From Thermosediminibacter oceani DSM 16646 (GTDB taxonomy: Bacteria > Bacillota > Thermosediminibacteria > Thermosediminibacterales > Thermosediminibacteraceae), in the NCBI RefSeq assembly GCF_000144645.1, contig NC_014377.1:1178001-1242000 (forward strand): DNA of 64,000 bases. The letters run 5' to 3'. Under the pieces are notes generated by a model. It did not search any database. It saw only the letters and a program-made list of their open reading frames with translations, and was not told where the DNA came from. Of the stretch, positions 42,751 through 52,357 are shown piece after piece (within the stretch, counting starts at the first letter, position 1; the number at the start of each line of letters is the position of its first letter). Both the position numbers and the translations under genes were made by a program.

Positions 42751-43210
42751 ATACATTCCCCAATTCGTTTATATCGGAATTTACAACCGAAACATCTTCA
42801 AGTTCGTAAAGGAGTAGGTATTTCCTTTTTAATTTAAAATCAAGAATTATTCTACTAAGTTTTATATCATCTGCTTTACCCGAAGCTTGAGTTTTCTTTT
42901 TAAAACTATTATTGCTGTAATCTTCCAAGAAATAAACATATACCCTATACTTACTATCTAAATATGAAATATGATAACCTATATTTCCCAATCCGACTTT
43001 CTTTGCCATATCAAAAACTTTCTTTATTTCTAATAACTTATTCTTTTCTTTGTATTCTAAAACACTACCGATTTCTATATCCTTTAATATCTTTCTTAAA
43101 TATTTCTCAGGAGTTGAATTTGTCGAATAGATTGTAAATATTAGCAAAAAAACATTGATAAATAGCAGTAAAAATAGTAATTTTATAAAAACAGGAATTC
43201 TCCTATTCAT
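42740..43210 (-). CDS. Unknown AT-rich single-pass membrane protein
   Basis: 156 residues. One N-terminal transmembrane helix (about 7-28, FIKLLFLLLFINVFLLIFTI) is followed by a Lys/Tyr/Ile-rich extracytoplasmic part. There are no catalytic motifs and no cysteines. Its composition (AT-rich, many AAA and ATT codons) differs from the conserved genes on either side. It overlaps the small zinc-ribbon-like gene, so the two form a unit. I do not recognise a function. Confidence 0.6.
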   Translation of the reverse strand: MNRRIPVFIKLLFLLLFINVFLLIFTIYSTNSTPEKYLRKILKDIEIGSVLEYKEKNKLLEIKKVFDMAKKVGLGNIGYHISYLDSKYRVYVYFLEDYSNNSFKKKTQASGKADDIKLSRIILDFKLKRKYLLLYELEDVSVVNSDINELGNVYGK

Positions 43211-43440
43211 TTTAGTACTAGCCTTTCGAATCTTAAAATGTTATTAAACAATGATGAATCTATAGAAATATAAACAATACCATGTAAAATCATGAAAATA
43301 AGTAAAAATGGCGTCTTAAGATTTTTCTGAAATGATTCATGAAAAAAATATGATTCTCACAGTCACTCTTTTTTATTCAGTTCTCAAAATATTGTGAGTA
43401 GAAAAGTATTGTCCGCTTAAGTCCAAAATACCGGGGTAAC
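43211..43440. other. AT-rich spacer between ispG and the two unknown genes
   Basis: 230 bases without an open frame I can support. It holds a near-perfect palindrome CTCAAAATATTGTGAG (43383-43398), which might be an operator. No clear terminator for ispG is visible on the minus strand. Confidence 0.4.
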
Positions 43441-44523
43441 TTATTTATCTTCCTCCAACATTTGGCGTATCTCTGAAATCAGGACTTCGACCGCTTCGCT
43501 TGCCGGGACGGTTTTTAATATGCGCCCTCTTTTAAAGACCGCTACCCTACCGGTGCCGCCGGCTATACCGATATCGGCTTCCTTGGCTTCCCCGGGGCCG
43601 TTTACTATGCAACCCATAACGGCCACTTTGATAGGTTTTTTTATATCTTTCAGTTTGTCCTCGACTTCCCTTGCAATACCTATTAGATCTATTTCGCACC
43701 TGCCACAAGTCGGGCATGAAATGAGATTGACACCGCTTTCGATCAAGTTCAAACTTTTGAGTATATCCTTGCCGACCCTAACTTCATCAACAGGATCGCC
43801 GGTCAGCGATACTCTGATGGTATCTCCTATTCCTTCGTAAAGCAGTATCCCTAATCCGACCGAGGATTTCACCGTACCCGAAAATTTAGTTCCCGCTTCG
43901 GTTACTCCGAGGTGAAAAGGATAATCCACCTTCTGCGCTAGCAGCTCATAAGCTTTTACGGTGGTTAGTACATCGGAAGATTTTATCGAAATTACAATAT
44001 CGCCAAAATCAAGACTTTCAAGAATGCTTACATTCCTCAGAGCGCTTTCTACCAAGGCCTCGGCGCAAGGGGCCCCGTATTTATCCAGTATGTCTCTTTC
44101 CAGTGAACCGGAATTCACCCCTATCCTTATAGGGGTGCATCTTTCCCTGGCGGCTTCAACCACTTTTTTTATCCTGTCTATCCCTCCTATGTTACCTGGA
44201 TTTATTCTCACTTTATCGGCTCCGTTTTTTATTGCCTCCAACGCCAACCGGTAATCGAAATGAATATCAGCCACCAGCGGAATGTGGATATTTTTCTTTA
44301 TTTCGGCTATTGCTTCGGCCGCCGCCATGTCGGGTACGGCAACGCGCACCAGATCACATCCTGCTTCCTCAAGAGCCAGGATCTGATTGACAGTGGACCT
44401 GACGTCGTGGGTTTTTGTATTCGTCATCGACTGGACGGTAACGGGAAAGTCTCCCCCTATACCTATCCCGCCCACATATACTTTTTTTGTCTTCCGCCTT
44501 TTTATCAAATACTTCTCTTTCAC
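43441..44523 (-). CDS. ispG: 4-hydroxy-3-methylbut-2-enyl diphosphate synthase (GcpE)
   Basis: 360 residues. The [4Fe-4S] enzyme of the MEP isoprenoid pathway. N-terminal TIM-barrel ([41 protein letters not shown]) and C-terminal cluster domain with the three ligand cysteines in [12 protein letters not shown] and [20 protein letters not shown] at 44523 is the start (GGGGAG six bases upstream); a longer frame begins inside rseP. Last conserved gene of the frr-uppS-cdsA-rseP-ispG run. Confidence 0.96.
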   Translation of the reverse strand: MKEKYLIKRRKTKKVYVGGIGIGGDFPVTVQSMTNTKTHDVRSTVNQILALEEAGCDLVRVAVPDMAAAEAIAEIKKNIHIPLVADIHFDYRLALEAIKNGADKVRINPGNIGGIDRIKKVVEAARERCTPIRIGVNSGSLERDILDKYGAPCAEALVESALRNVSILESLDFGDIVISIKSSDVLTTVKAYELLAQKVDYPFHLGVTEAGTKFSGTVKSSVGLGILLYEGIGDTIRVSLTGDPVDEVRVGKDILKSLNLIESGVNLISCPTCGRCEIDLIGIAREVEDKLKDIKKPIKVAVMGCIVNGPGEAKEADIGIAGGTGRVAVFKRGRILKTVPASEAVEVLISEIRQMLEEDK

Positions 44524-44555
44524 TTTGAACTCCCCTTGTATGCCTTTATATGCCT

Positions 44556-45557
44556 TTACATGTACAATCTCACAAAATCCCTGTATAACACAAAACACAT
44601 CAATATCATTAGCAACGCAAAACCAATAAAGTGAATTAGCCCTTCTTTTTCCGGATCAACGGGTTTTCCCCTGAGGAATTCAACCACAAGGAAAACCAAA
44701 CGGCTCCCATCCATAGCTGGTATTGGTAAAAGGTTGATAAGTCCCAGGTTTATGCTTATAAATGCGGTGAGATATAGAACATTAAAGACGCCAACCTTTG
44801 CAGCTTCACCGACTAGATGCACAATACCCAAGGGGCCGACCAGATCAGCTACCCCCTTCCCCCCTATTAATTGAGGGATTGAGGCGAAAATCATACTCGA
44901 TACCCACAGTGTTTTCTGAATACCCGACTTTAGGCTCTCCAGAAGAGAATATCGTGTGATTACTGTTTTAATACCGATTATACCTCTTTTCGTATCGGGG
45001 TCCACCGATGTCTTGACGTTAAAAGCCATTTTCCTGCCATCTCTTAAAACTTCCACTTTCAATGTCTGATTAGGCCTCTGACTTATAAGGTTAACAGCTT
45101 CATCCCACGAACCAACTTTGCGGTCATCGACGGTCAATATGACGTCCCCATCTTTAATTCCAGAAATGTCAGCAGGCGAACCAGGCATCACTGTAACCTT
45201 TGTAGTGGGTACACCGGCAAAAAATCCTATTATTGCTATCAGAATTACAGCCAGCACCAGGTTCATCAAGGGGCCGGCAATAATTACCGCCATTCGCGCT
45301 GGGACCGGTTTATTGCTGAAAGCTCTAGGATCTTGCGTTTTCTCGTCCTCACCTTCCATCCTGACATAACCGCCTAGAGGCAGCATGCGGATGGAATACA
45401 AGGTTTCACCTTTCTTAACTGAGAATATACCCGGTCCAAAGCCCATACTGAACTCGTTTACCTTTATACCGCACAATTTTGCCGTTATAAAATGGCCAAA
45501 TTCATGAACAAAAATTAGGACGCCGAAAACTATAATAGAAACTATAATAGTGTTCAA
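44556..45557 (-). CDS. rseP: Site-2 protease RseP/RasP
   Basis: 333 residues. Membrane zinc protease: HEFGHF near residue 18 in the first helix, a central PDZ domain ([20 protein letters not shown]), and [12 protein letters not shown] near 272 supplying the third ligand (family LDG is MDG here). It cleaves membrane anti-sigma factors and remnant signal peptides. It lies next to the AI-2E transporter gene rather than dxr. Confidence 0.95.
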   Translation of the reverse strand: MNTIIVSIIVFGVLIFVHEFGHFITAKLCGIKVNEFSMGFGPGIFSVKKGETLYSIRMLPLGGYVRMEGEDEKTQDPRAFSNKPVPARMAVIIAGPLMNLVLAVILIAIIGFFAGVPTTKVTVMPGSPADISGIKDGDVILTVDDRKVGSWDEAVNLISQRPNQTLKVEVLRDGRKMAFNVKTSVDPDTKRGIIGIKTVITRYSLLESLKSGIQKTLWVSSMIFASIPQLIGGKGVADLVGPLGIVHLVGEAAKVGVFNVLYLTAFISINLGLINLLPIPAMDGSRLVFLVVEFLRGKPVDPEKEGLIHFIGFALLMILMCFVLYRDFVRLYM

Positions 45558-45578
45558 TATTTTTCACCTTCCAGACAT

Positions 45579-46637
45579 TTAAGTTCTGTTCACCAGCGGC
45601 GGGATTAAACCCGACTGAATTACGGCTCTTACAATAACCACCACCAGCGGCCCTATGAATAATCCGAGAAAACCGAAAATTTTTATTCCAACATAGATTG
45701 ATATGAGAGCCACAATGGGATCCAGCCCAAGATGGGTTCCTATGACTTTTGCCTGCAGAACTTGGCGGCATCCGACTACCACCAGATATAGGGCGATCAA
45801 TGCTATGGCAAATTTTATATTCCCAACAATTGCAGAAAAAACAGCCCACGGAATAAAAATTATGCTCGGTCCGAAGATTGGAAGTACATCGAGAACCCCG
45901 CAGATTATCCCGAGGGTCAATGCATAGTCCACCTTTAGAATGTAAAACCCTGCAATTGTAATAAGTGTCGAGATCATTACCAATGTTATCTGAGCCTTTA
46001 TCAGACCTACAAAGGATATGAGAAGCTCCAATTGTATGTTCTCCAGCTTTTTATAAAAATTATGCGGCAATATTTTTCTTATGGATATCATTATTCTTTT
46101 TTTGTCTTTCGCAAAAAAGTAACTGGAAAGAAAGGTAAAAATGAGAAATACCAGAATATTGGGTATTAAACCTAGCTTTTCCACGAGAAAAGTATAAAAG
46201 TTTGACAAAAAGCCTGTCAAATAGCTGATAATCTGGCCCCAATTCTTTAATAGATAATCAAGGACTGTTTTCGGAATAATATCGTAAATTGAAAACATAA
46301 ATGAACCAATGTCGCTCAAAATTGCGCTCAAGAAATCAGTGTAGCTCGGGAGAATGTTTATCAACTTCCCTAGTTCAAAGGTGAGTCTGGATATGGCCAG
46401 GATTATAAGATATCCTAGAGCTGAGAAGATTGCACTAAGCACCAAAATAACAACTATGCCCCTGCTGATTTTAAGTTTCAATTCAATGCGGTTTACGATC
46501 GGGTCTATCATTAAAGCTATTAACATACCTACTGCAAAAGGTAGTAAATATTTTAGGACAATAGCGATTACGATAGATACTACAGCTATGGCAAGCCCTA
46601 AGTAGACAAGAGGTCTATAATCCGCCTTCAAACCCAA
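45579..46637 (-). CDS. AI-2E family transporter (YtvI-like)
   Basis: 352 residues, about seven to eight transmembrane helices with the family's C-terminal IIYIG-like loop (LGLDPIVALISIYVGIKIFG) and GIICGVLDVLPIFGPSIIFI. Relatives include YdiK and TqsA-type exporters, the Na+/H+ antiporter Tsac_/TqsA branch and YtvI, a sporulation protein. It overlaps cdsA by 10 bases. It sits where dxr is usually found between cdsA and rseP. Substrate not predictable. Confidence 0.88.
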   Translation of the reverse strand: MGLKADYRPLVYLGLAIAVVSIVIAIVLKYLLPFAVGMLIALMIDPIVNRIELKLKISRGIVVILVLSAIFSALGYLIILAISRLTFELGKLINILPSYTDFLSAILSDIGSFMFSIYDIIPKTVLDYLLKNWGQIISYLTGFLSNFYTFLVEKLGLIPNILVFLIFTFLSSYFFAKDKKRIMISIRKILPHNFYKKLENIQLELLISFVGLIKAQITLVMISTLITIAGFYILKVDYALTLGIICGVLDVLPIFGPSIIFIPWAVFSAIVGNIKFAIALIALYLVVVGCRQVLQAKVIGTHLGLDPIVALISIYVGIKIFGFLGLFIGPLVVVIVRAVIQSGLIPPLVNRT

Positions 46638-47452
46638 TGAAAACCACCCTTTTGAATAGCGATTATAATATAATAATATGCGACCGGAAAAGAAAAAAGA
46701 GCGCTATCGAATCTATCCAAAACTCCGCCGTGGCCTGGGATCAAATTTGAAAAATCCTTTATTTTACAGAACCTTTTAATGAGAGAGGCGGATAAATCAC
46801 CAATCTGCGAAAAGATTCCAACCAGCAACCCCACTATCACTGCGTCAGATGCCGATATCTGCGGCAATGCATATCTGGCGAACAAAAAGCTAGCTGCAAT
46901 GCTTCCAAATATACCGCCTATGCTACCTTCGATACTTTTATTTGGGCTTATGTCGGGTGCAAGCTTGCGGCTTCCGATGAGCATTCCGATGATGTAAGCA
47001 AACGTATCACAGCTCCATGTCGTTACAAAGACCCACCATACGAAAGCCACGCCGTACTGAAGGTTTCTTATCAGGATAATATGGGTAAAAGGGATGAAAG
47101 TATACACAAAAGAAAATATCGTGTATACAATATCTTCCATTCTATTTCGGTCGTAATTTACCATATTTGAGAAAAAGCTCAGTATTATTATAATCAAGAA
47201 CGGCAAAAATATCGTATTTACATTGGGCAGAAAATAGACGGTAACCATTAGTAATGTACCCGTCAGCGTACTGTAGATTATGTTTGGATCTTTGCCGGAT
47301 TTTTTAAAGGCCCTGTGCAGTTCCCAATTTGCGACTGCACTCATCAGTACTATAAAAGATAAAAAGATTGCTTCTCCTCTGTTAATTATGAACCACAGCA
47401 AAATAATCCCAACTATAGCGCTTAAGACTCTGGTTATAAAACCTTCATCCAT
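46628..47452 (-). CDS. cdsA: Phosphatidate cytidylyltransferase
   Basis: 274 residues, about eight membrane helices, with the CDP-alcohol signature near the C-terminus, SLIKRFCKIKDFSNLIPGHG followed by GVLDRFDS. It makes CDP-diacylglycerol, the branch-point of phospholipid synthesis. Its stop and the start of the AI-2E gene overlap; it starts one base after uppS. Confidence 0.95.
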   Translation of the reverse strand: MDEGFITRVLSAIVGIILLWFIINRGEAIFLSFIVLMSAVANWELHRAFKKSGKDPNIIYSTLTGTLLMVTVYFLPNVNTIFLPFLIIIILSFFSNMVNYDRNRMEDIVYTIFSFVYTFIPFTHIILIRNLQYGVAFVWWVFVTTWSCDTFAYIIGMLIGSRKLAPDISPNKSIEGSIGGIFGSIAASFLFARYALPQISASDAVIVGLLVGIFSQIGDLSASLIKRFCKIKDFSNLIPGHGGVLDRFDSALFSFPVAYYYIIIAIQKGGFHWV

Positions 47453-48199
47453 TTATTTTGTTAAACCCCCAAACCTCCGTTCCCTGCGCTGGTAGTCAAG
47501 TATAGCATTGATCAGGTCTTCCCTCTTAAAGTCAGGCCAGTAGGTGTCACAGAACCACAATTCCGAGTATGCTGTCTGCCATAAAAGAAAATTGCTAAGT
47601 CTCAGTTCTCCGCTGGGCCTGATCAAAAGGTCAGGATCCGGTAGTCCAGCAGTAAAAAGATGCTGTTCGAACAGTTTTTCATCAATGTCCCCGGGGCTCA
47701 ACTGTCCGCTTGCAACCATCCGGCATACGTCTTTACATGCCCGCACTATTTCGCGCCGGGAACCGTAATTTAACGCCACGTTTAGTATCAATCCAGTATT
47801 ACTCGAAGTTAATTCGATAGACTTTTCTATTTCCGCCCTGACCCTGGGTGGCAGTTCCTGCCATTCTCCTGTTATCATTAATTTTATATTATTTCTGTTT
47901 AAATTGTCTACTTCTTTTTTCAGGTAGTATACTAGAAGGTTGAGAATAGATTTTACCTCATCCAGGGGCCTCTTCCAGTTTTCCGTAGAAAAAGCAAAAA
48001 CGGTCAGGACTTTTATGTTTAGTTCGGAACAAAATTCTACTATATTGCGCAGGTTTTCCGCACCGGCCCAATGACCTGCTATTCGGGGAAGCCCGCGTTT
48101 TTGGGCCCACCGGCCGTTGCCGTCCATTATTATGGCTATATGGTTCGGCAGTTTTTTTCTGTCTACTCTGTCTACCAAATCAAGATGTTTACTATTCAC
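47453..48199 (-). CDS. uppS: Undecaprenyl diphosphate synthase
   Basis: 248 residues. Cis-prenyltransferase with the catalytic Asp in IAIIMDGNGRWAQKRGLPR (about residue 26), FAFSTENWKRP, and LLIRPSGELRLSNFLLWQTA at the C-terminal dimer interface. It makes the C55 lipid carrier for peptidoglycan. GTG at 48199 follows AGGAGG. Confidence 0.97.
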   Translation of the reverse strand: MNSKHLDLVDRVDRKKLPNHIAIIMDGNGRWAQKRGLPRIAGHWAGAENLRNIVEFCSELNIKVLTVFAFSTENWKRPLDEVKSILNLLVYYLKKEVDNLNRNNIKLMITGEWQELPPRVRAEIEKSIELTSSNTGLILNVALNYGSRREIVRACKDVCRMVASGQLSPGDIDEKLFEQHLFTAGLPDPDLLIRPSGELRLSNFLLWQTAYSELWFCDTYWPDFKREDLINAILDYQRRERRFGGLTK

Positions 48200-48223
48200 C
48201 GTTTTAGCCTCCTAATTTTGTCG

Positions 48224-48248
48224 AAAAGCCCCCTCACAAAGGAGGGGG
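48224..48248 (-). terminator. Terminator after the frr-linked small gene
   Basis: Stem CCCCCTC / GAGGGGG (48229-48235, 48242-48248) followed on the minus strand by CTTTTCG. The T run is short, so it may be leaky into uppS. Confidence 0.7.
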
Positions 48249-48254
48249 ACAAAA

Positions 48255-48458
48255 TTATCGAAAATAGGCAGCTAGTAAGATAACGCCGTCGCCGTCGGGG
48301 CTTTTATCTACTCGCAAAACCATTGCCCTTTTATAATCATCTTTTTTTACAATAGGAAAGGTGTATTTGATCTCATTAATTCCAACACCTTTGGCTCTTA
48401 AAAAAGCCATGGCATCTTCCAGTGCAAAACCGGTTAAGTCCAGATCGTTTTTCGTAAT
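48255..48458 (-). CDS. Unknown 67-aa protein after frr, probable AUU start
   Basis: An uninterrupted frame of 67 codons ending TAA at 48255. It begins right after the frr stop TAG, in the same frame as frr, at ATT 48456-48458 (or the ATT before it). GGAGG (48467-48471, inside the end of frr) lies eight bases upstream of the second ATT. There is no ATG, GTG or TTG before codon 17. The sequence (ITKNDLDLTGFALEDAMAFL, then INEIKYTFPIVKKDDYKRA, ending LLAAYF) looks like a real small alpha/beta protein. Alternatives are UAG read-through from frr, or a start at ATG codon 17, which would give a 51-aa protein without a good Shine-Dalgarno. No family recognised. Confidence 0.55.
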   Translation of the reverse strand: MTKNDLDLTGFALEDAMAFLRAKGVGINEIKYTFPIVKKDDYKRAMVLRVDKSPDGDGVILLAAYFR

Positions 48459-48461
48459 AAT

Positions 48462-49019
48462 CTATACCTCCATGATTTCTTTTTCTTTATTTGTAAAGGC
48501 CTTGTCTATCTCTTCTATGTAATTATCGGTAAGTTTCTGTATTTCTTCCTGGGATCTCTTGCTGTCGTCCTCAGAAATTTCTCCGTTCTTTTCCATCTTT
48601 TTAACCAACTCGTTGGCATCCCTGCGTATGTTTCGTACTAACACCTTTGCATCCTCGGCTTTCTTTTTTGCCATTTTCACCAGTTCTTTACGCCTTTCCG
48701 AAGTCAGCTCGGGTAAAATCAGCCTTATTACCTTGCCGTCGCTGGTGGGAGTAAGACCGAGATCGGACTTTAAAATAGCCTTTTCGATGGCGCTCAACAT
48801 TTTGACATCCCAGGGCTGAATCAGTATCATCCTAGGTTCCGGCACACTGACAGTAGCCACTTGATTTACGGGTGTAGGCACACCGTAATAGTCCACAAAA
48901 ACTTTTTCTAGAAGTGCCGTAGATGCCCTGCCAGCCCTTATCGCCGCCAGTTCCGATTTTAAATTTCCCAATACTTTTTTCATCCGTTCCTCGGTCTCTT
49001 TGTAAATTTTCTTATCCAC
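48462..49019 (-). CDS. frr: Ribosome recycling factor
   Basis: 185 residues, exactly the family length. Signature [40 protein letters not shown] and the C-terminal three-helix bundle ending in KEKEIMEV. It splits post-termination ribosomes with EF-G. 4 bp after pyrH. Confidence 0.98.
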   Translation of the reverse strand: MDKKIYKETEERMKKVLGNLKSELAAIRAGRASTALLEKVFVDYYGVPTPVNQVATVSVPEPRMILIQPWDVKMLSAIEKAILKSDLGLTPTSDGKVIRLILPELTSERRKELVKMAKKKAEDAKVLVRNIRRDANELVKKMEKNGEISEDDSKRSQEEIQKLTDNYIEEIDKAFTNKEKEIMEV

Positions 49020-49023
49020 AAGA

Positions 49024-49740
<717 letters not shown>

Positions 49741-49812
49741 TTAACCCTCTCTTTTTTGAAAGTTTATTTCTATATCCTTGTTGAAAATTCCTCTCTTATT
49801 CTCAGTTTTTTT

Positions 49813-49843
49813 AAAAAAGAGACACTTTAAGTGTCTCTTTTTT
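49813..49843 (-). terminator. tsf terminator
   Basis: AAAAAAGAGACACTT and its complement AAGTGTCTCTTTTTT form a near-perfect hairpin followed on the minus strand by a T run. Confidence 0.9.
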
Positions 49844-49849
49844 AAAATG

Positions 49850-50464
49850 CTACTCCTGCTCCGTTTTGGGCGCCGCTTCCCCTCTTTCAAAGCGGGCAAA
49901 ACGGGTTACCGTTATATTCTCTCCCAATAAAGCTATTTTTTCCATGATTAACTCGGATACCTTTTTGTCAGGATCTTTTATGAAAGGCTGCTCCATCAGG
50001 CAGTTTTCTTCAAAGAATTTTTCTATCCTTCCGTCCACGATTTTGTCCACAATATGGGCGGGCTTGCCCTCGTTCAGCGCCTGTGCTTTTAGTATTTCCC
50101 GCTCTTTTTCTATTACTTCCTGCGGGACGTCGTTGCGGGAGATGTATTTGGGGTTGGCTGCCGCAATCTGCATGGCAATGTCTTTCACCAGGTTCCTGAA
50201 TTCCTCGTTCCTTGCGACAAAGTCAGTCTCGCAGTTAACTTCTACCAGTACGCCTATTCTACCACCGCCATGTATGTATGCATCAATAATGCCCTCGGCA
50301 GCGGTACGCCCAACCTTTTTAGCAGCTTTGGCGAGACCTTTTTCTCTCAATATAACGATAGCTTTTTCCATATCGCCACCGGCCTCGGCCAGTGCCTTTT
50401 TACAATCCATTATTCCCGCACCTGTGCGCTCTCTCAATTCTTTTACCTGTTCTGAAGTTATCAT
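49850..50464 (-). CDS. tsf: Elongation factor Ts
   Basis: 204 residues. N-terminal UBA-like domain [20 protein letters not shown] then [15 protein letters not shown], then [16 protein letters not shown] and a short C-terminal core, as in thermophilic and Gram-positive short EF-Ts. Start ATG 50464 lies eight bases after AGGAGG; longer frames include this Shine-Dalgarno. Recycles EF-Tu. Confidence 0.97.
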   Translation of the reverse strand: MITSEQVKELRERTGAGIMDCKKALAEAGGDMEKAIVILREKGLAKAAKKVGRTAAEGIIDAYIHGGGRIGVLVEVNCETDFVARNEEFRNLVKDIAMQIAAANPKYISRNDVPQEVIEKEREILKAQALNEGKPAHIVDKIVDGRIEKFFEENCLMEQPFIKDPDKKVSELIMEKIALLGENITVTRFARFERGEAAPKTEQE

Positions 50465-50490
50465 CCCAAAAACCTCCTGAAAGATTATTA

Positions 50491-50527
50491 AAGGTAAGGA
50501 TGGCAAAAGATAACTCCACCTTACCTT
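50491..50527 (-). other. Hairpin between rpsB and tsf
   Basis: AAGGTAAGG (50491-50499) and CCTTACCTT (50519-50527) form a 9-bp stem around a 19-base loop. There is no T run next to it. Possible attenuator or RNA-processing site setting the S2/EF-Ts ratio; function inferred. Confidence 0.4.
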
Positions 50528-50541
50528 ATAAGCATAAAAAA

Positions 50542-51243
50542 TTACTCCGCAGCCATCTGGACTCCCTGCTTGCCCTCCAGCACAGCATCGGCTATTTTTT
50601 CGGTCAACAGTTTGACAGCCCTGATGGCATCATCGTTACCGGGTATAACGTAGTCCACCTCATCAGGGTCGCAGTTGGTGTCGACAATGGCTATTATCGG
50701 TATCTTCAACTTTCTGGCCTCGGATACGGCTATCTTTTCCTTTCTCGGGTCTACCACAAATAGCGCGTCGGGCAGAGAAGTCATGTTCTTAATACCGCCA
50801 AGGTACTTCTCTAAGCGCTCTTTTTCCCTCCTGAGGTTTAGCACCTCTTTTTTGGGGAGGACGTTGAAAACACCTTCTTCTTCCATTCTCTCCAGTTCCT
50901 TGAGGCGCTCGATCCTCTTTTTTATTGTTTTAAAATTGGTGAGCATTCCACCGAGCCAGCGCTGGTTGACGTAAAACATCTCGCACCTTTTTGCTTCTTC
51001 CTGGATAGATTCCTGTGCTTGTTTTTTGGTTCCAACAAAAAGTATCTTGCCGCCTTCGGCCGCCAGATTTTTCACAAATTCGTAGGCTTCTTCCATTTTC
51101 TTTACGGTCTTCTGCAGGTCAATGATGTAGATGCCGTTCCTTTCGGTGAAGATATACTCCTTCATCTTAGGATTCCATCTTCTGGTCTGGTGGCCAAAGT
51201 GAACGCCGGCTTCGAGCAACTGTTTCATGGAAATGACTGACAT
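50542..51243 (-). CDS. rpsB: 30S ribosomal protein S2
   Basis: 233 residues: [53 protein letters not shown], and [20 protein letters not shown]. Start ATG follows GGAGGTAAAAAA. Strong promoter and structured leader upstream. Confidence 0.98.
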   Translation of the reverse strand: MSVISMKQLLEAGVHFGHQTRRWNPKMKEYIFTERNGIYIIDLQKTVKKMEEAYEFVKNLAAEGGKILFVGTKKQAQESIQEEAKRCEMFYVNQRWLGGMLTNFKTIKKRIERLKELERMEEEGVFNVLPKKEVLNLRREKERLEKYLGGIKNMTSLPDALFVVDPRKEKIAVSEARKLKIPIIAIVDTNCDPDEVDYVIPGNDDAIRAVKLLTEKIADAVLEGKQGVQMAAE

Positions 51244-51273
51244 TTTTTTACCTCCTTGGTTTTTTCCTCCGCT

Positions 51274-51295
51274 GGTCTCATCTTTCAGAGAGACC
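51274..51295 (-). other. rpsB leader hairpin
   Basis: GGTCTC / GAGACC (51274-51279, 51290-51295) with a 10-base loop, in the ~95-base 5' leader of rpsB. S2 represses its own mRNA in several bacteria; a role for this hairpin is only inferred. Confidence 0.4.
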
Positions 51296-51344
51296 TTCCG
51301 GCACCCTCCCTGAAATATTCCCAGCGTGCGAATTACCGGATGTT

Positions 51345-51373
51345 AGTATATCACAAAAAAACGGCTTATGCAA
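51345..51373 (-). promoter_or_regulatory. Sigma-A promoter of rpsB-tsf
   Basis: -35 TTGCAT (51368-51373), 17-base spacer, -10 TATACT (51345-51350). It separates the ribosomal operon from the CoA-activase-like genes upstream. Confidence 0.78.
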
Positions 51374-51385
51374 TATGAATTTGAA

Positions 51386-52357
51386 TCAGACTGCCATGCT
51401 GGCAGACCAGCGGCCGCACCGATCACCCCAGCGGGCGGCGAGCTTACCGTCTACGTAAATCTGCACCACTTCGCACAAATTCGGGCACCCCTGGCATTCG
51501 AAGCTTCCTGCCGTATGCTCTCTAAAAGCTGCTTCAAAGCCTGCAAACTTAGTCTTAACGCGTTTATTTTGAGCCATGAACTTCTTGGCAAGTATAGCAG
51601 CCCCCAACGCTCCCATTACATCAAAATATCTGGGTATTATGATTTCCACACCCAATTCTTCTTCAAAAGCCTTTTTTATTCCCGTGTTTGCTGCCACTCC
51701 ACCTTGAAAAACAATCGGCGGTCTTATTTCCTTACCCTTAGCCACGTTGGCCAGGTAGTTCCTCACGAGGGCCTGGCACAGTCCTTTCAAAATATCCTCA
51801 ATTTTATATCCCATCTGTTGTTTATGTATCATATCTGATTCCGCAAAAACGGCGCAGCGTCCCGCAATTCTGGTGGGATTTTTTGACATCAGAGCAATTT
51901 CTCCAAACCGCTCTATCGGTATACCCAGCCTCTGGGCCTGCCTGTCTAAAAAAGAGCCGGTGCCGGCGGCGCACACCGTATTCATCGCGAAATCAACTAC
52001 AACCCCATCCCTTAATATAATTATCTTTGAATCCTGCCCTCCTATCTCCAAAATAGTCCGGGCATCGGGGTATTCAGCTATACATGCCATAGCGTGGGCC
52101 GTAATTTCGTTTTTCACGACGTCCGCTCCTACAATGACGGCGGCTAGTTTCCGACCGCTCCCCGTAGTACCGACACCCAGTATCTTTATATCGCCTTCAA
52201 GGCCCTCTTGAATCATTTTAAGACCATTAGTAATAGCTTCAATAGGCCTCCCGGCGGTCCTCAGGTAAAGTTTTTTCAAAAGATTACCGTTTTCATCGAT
52301 CAGTACGAAGTTTGTACTGACAGAGCCTACGTCAATTCCCAGATAACATCCTGTCAT
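51386..52357 (-). CDS. BadF/BadG/HgdC-type ATPase (CoA-dehydratase activator-like)
   Basis: 323 residues. ASKHA ATPase fold: YLGIDVGSVSTNFVLID, GVGTTGSGRKLAAVIVGAD, LEIGGQDSKIIIL, NTVCAAGTGSFLDRQAQRLG and VFQGGVAANTGIKKAF. The two conserved cysteines that hold a [4Fe-4S] cluster between monomers (NTVCAAG; GRCAVF) are present, and the extra C-terminus has FECQGCPNLCE. In characterised systems HgdC-type activators pass an ATP-driven electron to 2-hydroxyacyl-CoA dehydratases or benzoyl-CoA reductases. It overlaps the next upstream gene by 26 bases. Confidence 0.88.
   Translation of the reverse strand: MTGCYLGIDVGSVSTNFVLIDENGNLLKKLYLRTAGRPIEAITNGLKMIQEGLEGDIKILGVGTTGSGRKLAAVIVGADVVKNEITAHAMACIAEYPDARTILEIGGQDSKIIILRDGVVVDFAMNTVCAAGTGSFLDRQAQRLGIPIERFGEIALMSKNPTRIAGRCAVFAESDMIHKQQMGYKIEDILKGLCQALVRNYLANVAKGKEIRPPIVFQGGVAANTGIKKAFEEELGVEIIIPRYFDVMGALGAAILAKKFMAQNKRVKTKFAGFEAAFREHTAGSFECQGCPNLCEVVQIYVDGKLAARWGDRCGRWSASMAV

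Noticed and set aside
48255..48458. A frameshift near the 3' end of the 67-aa gene after frr
   Set aside because: Careful position counting shows a single C at the junction around 48300; the frame is intact.
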